In this document: in pieces, positions 6,801 to 8,838 of the stretch
How positions within the stretch are numbered: the first letter of the stretch is position 1
Layout of the letters: every line of letters begins with the position of its first letter
NCBI GenBank assembly: GCA_030656535.1
Contig: JAUSPL010000291.1
Coordinates: 1-8,838 of the forward strand
Length of the DNA: 8,838 nucleotides
Source of the DNA: Gemmobacter sp.
GTDB lineage: Bacteria > Pseudomonadota > Alphaproteobacteria > Rhodobacterales > Rhodobacteraceae
Reading direction: 5' to 3'
Program-made: the position numbers and the translations under genes
Notes under the pieces: model-generated
What the model was told of the DNA's origin: nothing
Seen by the model: the letters and a program-made list of their open reading frames with translations, nothing else
Database searches by the model: none

Positions 6801-7107
6801 CGTCGCGCATTGGCATCCATCATTCTGCGCGTCCCGTCATGGACCTTCCGGCAATCAAGGGTGATCACGCAACGCCCATACTGGCGGTGTCAGGACCCAT
6901 CGGTAGTCTTGAGGCTGTCCGCGTTGCATGTCTAACAAACGCCGACCTGGACCTGCCGCGGGTTGGTGTTCTTCGTCTGATCGTGCAATTCCCGGCACAG
7001 GAGATGTGGTGCCGGCACAAGCCCGACGAATAATTCTGCAGGGATGATTGTGATCATTGCCGCCCCTTTGGACCGCGCGGAAGATCATTTCCAGAAAGGA
7101 TGCTGCA
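6801..7107. other. Intergenic region before the alcohol dehydrogenase gene
   Basis: This holds the FNR-type site at 7044-7057 and the ribosome binding site at 7093-7100. A 6-bp stem (CGCGCA 6804-6809 with TGCGCG 6826-6831, 16-base loop) follows the upstream stop but is too weak to call a terminator. A 64-codon frame at 6839-7033 lacks a ribosome binding site and any recognisable sequence, so I do not call it a gene. Confidence 0.5.
7044..7057. promoter_or_regulatory. FNR-type site, 8 of 10 consensus positions
   Basis: ATGATTGTGATCAT is a perfect inverted repeat with ATGAT and ATCAT arms, matching TTGAT-N4-ATCAA except at the outermost base of each half. Its centre (7050.5) is 57.5 bases before ATG 7108. 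A class II promoter would place the -10 near 7080; GAAGAT at 7080-7085 is a weak candidate. A CRP-type reading (TGTGA half) is possible, because the spacer contains TGTGATCA. Confidence 0.5.
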
Positions 7108-8013
7108 ATGCGCGCCCTGATCCTTGACTCCATCGGCGGCCCGCTGGTCTTGCGCGATGCGCCCGTTCCCGTTCCGGGGCAGTGTCAGGTGCGCCTTCGC
7201 GTTGAGGCCTGCGGGGTCTGCCGGACCGACCTGCATATTCTGGACGGCGATCTGTCGGGCGCGAAACTGCCATTGATTCCGGGGCACGAGGTCGTTGGCC
7301 GCATTGACGCGATAGGCACGGGGGTTTCCAAACCCGTTCTCGGTCAGCGGGTTGGGGTGCCTTGGCTTGGTGCGACCTGCGGGCATTGCCCCTATTGTCT
7401 GCGCGCGGCAGAAAACCTGTGCGATGCTCCGCAGTTCACCGGCTTTTCCCGGGACGGCGGGTTTGCCGAATACTGCGTGGCAGATGCAGATTATGTCTTT
7501 GCACTGTCCGAAACGGCGGATCCGGTCGCATTGGCGCCCCTGCTTTGTGCCGGGCTGATCGGTTACCGGGCGCTGCGCATGGCGGGGCCGGCCCAGAAGC
7601 TGGGCATCTGGGGCTTTGGGGCTGCAGCCCACATCCTGTGCCAGATCGCGGACTGGCAAGGGCGTGAGGTCTTCGCCTTTACCCGCGATGGCGATGATAC
7701 AGCGCAGGCCTTCGCGCGGGGTCTTGGCGCCTGCTGGGCCGGGCCATCAGGCATGATGCCGCCAGCCCAGCTTGACGCCTCGCTGATCTTTGCGCCGGTC
7801 GGGACGCTGGTGCCGCAAGCCCTGAAAAGCCTGCGCAAGGGGGGCACCGTGGTGACCGGCGGTATCCACATGTGGGATATCCCGGCCTTTCCCTATGCCG
7901 ACCTGTGGCAGGAACGCTCGATCAGATCCGTCGCCAACCTGACCCGTGCCGATGGGGAGGAATTTTTTCCACTGGCTGCGGCCGCCAAGGTCAAGACCAG
8001 CACGACGGCCTAA
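7108..8013 (+). CDS. Zinc-dependent alcohol dehydrogenase, C-terminally truncated
   Basis: The frame codes for 301 residues of a medium-chain zinc alcohol dehydrogenase, which oxidises or reduces alcohols and aldehydes with NAD(P). It resembles the zinc-binding alcohol dehydrogenase family described as adh_fam_2 (about 330 residues). ATG 7108 follows AGAAAGGA (7093-7100) at seven bases. The catalytic zinc ligands are C38 (GVCRTD), H60-E61 (PGHEVVG) and C147 (LLCAGL). The structural zinc cysteines are C91, C94, C97 and C105. The nucleotide-binding strand is GIWGFGAAAHI (166-176). The frame stops at TAA 8011-8013, but the same frame continues downstream with the expected family tail and a proper stop at 8091. 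The TAA stands where relatives usually have tyrosine (TTA*PLEAANAALDAL). The protein as read lacks 26 residues and may be inactive or unstable. An FNR-type site lies upstream. Confidence 0.85.
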   Translation: MRALILDSIGGPLVLRDAPVPVPGQCQVRLRVEACGVCRTDLHILDGDLSGAKLPLIPGHEVVGRIDAIGTGVSKPVLGQRVGVPWLGATCGHCPYCLRAAENLCDAPQFTGFSRDGGFAEYCVADADYVFALSETADPVALAPLLCAGLIGYRALRMAGPAQKLGIWGFGAAAHILCQIADWQGREVFAFTRDGDDTAQAFARGLGACWAGPSGMMPPAQLDASLIFAPVGTLVPQALKSLRKGGTVVTGGIHMWDIPAFPYADLWQERSIRSVANLTRADGEEFFPLAAAAKVKTSTTA

Positions 8014-8091
8014 CCACTGGAAGCGGCAAACGCAGCGCTCGACGCGCTGCGTGCGGGGACTTTGAAAGGTGCCGCTGTGTTGGTGCCCTGA
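8011..8091 (+). pseudogene. Orphaned C-terminal tail of the alcohol dehydrogenase
   Basis: Directly after the TAA at 8011-8013, the same frame reads PLEAANAALDAL then RAGTLKGAAVLVP and ends at TGA 8089-8091. This is the typical family C-terminus, so the full gene would be 7108-8091 (327 residues). A single base change from TAT or TAC explains the stop; no indel is needed. A sequencing error is the main alternative. Confidence 0.85.
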
Positions 8092-8263
8092 TCGGAACGC
8101 CTCTTGATGGCGGTGCGATCCTGTCGACACTTGCGCGGAGGGACGCAGCAATGCGCACCTGAGGTCGCCCGGGTTTCAAGTAAGCGCAGGGAACTGGGAT
8201 GACAGAGGATCTGATCACATACCCGTCCGGTCATCACGCCCGCCAAGGATCAGGCGCAGGATG

Positions 8264-8838
8264 TCACCCTGACCGGCGTCCATGGTCTGACGGCCCCTTC
8301 AGGTGCATGCTGAACCAAGTCTGCGCCAGGGCCACGACCTGATCAAGTGTCCCGGGTTCCTCGAACAGATGGGTTGCGCCGGGTACGATCTGCAGCGCCT
8401 TGGTGCAGGTCAGCGACGCAAGGGCTGCACGGTTGAGGTCAATCACCTGATGATCCTCGCCGCCAACGACAAGCAGCGTGGGCGCGCGGACCTCTGCCAG
8501 AGCCGGACCCGCAAGGTCCGGCCGTCCACCCCGCGACACCACGGCAAGGGCAACATCGGGCATCTGTGCTGCCGCAACCAGCGCGGCGGCGGCACCAGTG
8601 CTGGCGCCAAACAGGCCGACCGGCAGACCGGCCAGCCCGGGCTGGTGGCCGATCCAGCGCAGGGCGGCACACACGCGGTCTGCCAGCAAAGGGATGCAGA
8701 AGACATTTGCCCGGTCAGCGGCTTCCTCGGGTGTCAGAAGATCAAAAAGCAATGTCGCAAGGCCCGCCGCCTGCAACGCTCCGGCGACCTGGCGATTGCG
8801 CGGGCTGTTCCGGCTGCTGCCGCTGCCATGTGCAAAAA
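8264..8838 (-). CDS. Alpha/beta hydrolase, dienelactone-hydrolase-like, N-terminus outside the window
   Basis: The gene enters from the right edge and is open there, so its start lies beyond the window. The visible protein begins FAHGSGSSRNSPRNRQVAGA, with an oxyanion-hole HGSGSS segment, and continues with the nucleophile elbow GASTGAAAAL (Ser), the acid in VVGGEDHQVID (Asp) and the base in VPGATHLFEEPGTL (His), so the catalytic triad is complete. A cap-like segment and VVSRGGRPDLAG are typical of the dienelactone-hydrolase-related family that in some bacteria is fused to a COG1926 phosphoribosyltransferase. It stops at TGA (8264-8266), 172 bases after the end of the alcohol dehydrogenase region, and converges with it. 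The substrate is unknown. Confidence 0.9.
   Translation of the reverse strand, partial: FAHGSGSSRNSPRNRQVAGALQAAGLATLLFDLLTPEEAADRANVFCIPLLADRVCAALRWIGHQPGLAGLPVGLFGASTGAAAALVAAAQMPDVALAVVSRGGRPDLAGPALAEVRAPTLLVVGGEDHQVIDLNRAALASLTCTKALQIVPGATHLFEEPGTLDQVVALAQTWFSMHLKGPSDHGRRSG

Noticed and set aside
6804..6831. Hairpin after the methyltransferase-Ere stop
   Set aside because: The 6-bp stem has a 16-base loop and no T run, too weak to call a terminator.
6839..7033. 64-codon plus-strand frame in the intergenic region
   Set aside because: No ribosome binding site and no recognisable sequence; it ends just before the FNR-type site of the next gene.
8011..8013. Stop-codon readthrough or recoding (TAA as an amino acid)
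   Set aside because: TAA is used as a normal stop elsewhere in the window (for example at 4003-4005), and no recoding signal is visible. A nonsense mutation or sequencing error is simpler.
1..8838. CRISPR array, tRNA or rRNA genes, phage genes
   Set aside because: I saw no regularly spaced repeats, no tRNA-like cloverleaf and no phage-type proteins. This was by eye, so a tRNA or covariance-model search would be needed to be certain.

Overview
The window looks like chromosomal DNA of a GC-rich alphaproteobacterium, most likely a Rhodobacteraceae relative. This rests on codon use, the style of the proteins and an FNR/FnrL-type binding site; there is no rRNA or other marker to fix the taxon.

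Layout. Positions 1-1700 (minus strand) hold the remains of a Do-like trypsin/PDZ serine protease. An IS5-family element of the IS427 type (453-1291, two-frame transposase) splits it, and it also carries an in-frame TAG and has lost its N-terminus. A short proline-rich ORF follows on the same strand (1701-1949). After a divergent intergenic region containing a perfect TTGAT-N4-ATCAA site comes a secreted or membrane protein with a bactofilin-like repeat region and a multi-helix C-terminus (2080-3300). A gene-poor stretch follows with one doubtful 88-residue ORF (3576-3842). Next are a divergent pair: a phosphoribosyltransferase on the minus strand (4003-4662) and a fusion of protein-L-isoaspartate methyltransferase with an erythromycin-esterase-like domain on the plus strand (4797-6800). 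A zinc-dependent alcohol dehydrogenase (7108-8013) has lost its last 26 codons to a nonsense codon. An alpha/beta hydrolase of the dienelactone-hydrolase-like type runs off the right edge on the minus strand (8264-8838).

How it fits together. Three plus-strand genes (2080, 4797, 7108) each have a CRP/FNR-type inverted repeat centred 57-64 bases before the start codon: one perfect and two matching 8 of 10 positions. This spacing suits class II activation with a short leader. The phosphoribosyltransferase, Ere-like and hydrolase modules here are separate genes, but the same modules are fused in Mycobacterium tuberculosis proteins Rv2030c and Rv0571c, both linked to the hypoxia-responsive DosR regulon. 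My inference is that this is a low-oxygen stress island under FNR-type control. The left and right parts are decaying: three in-frame nonsense codons, an N-terminal loss and an IS insertion.
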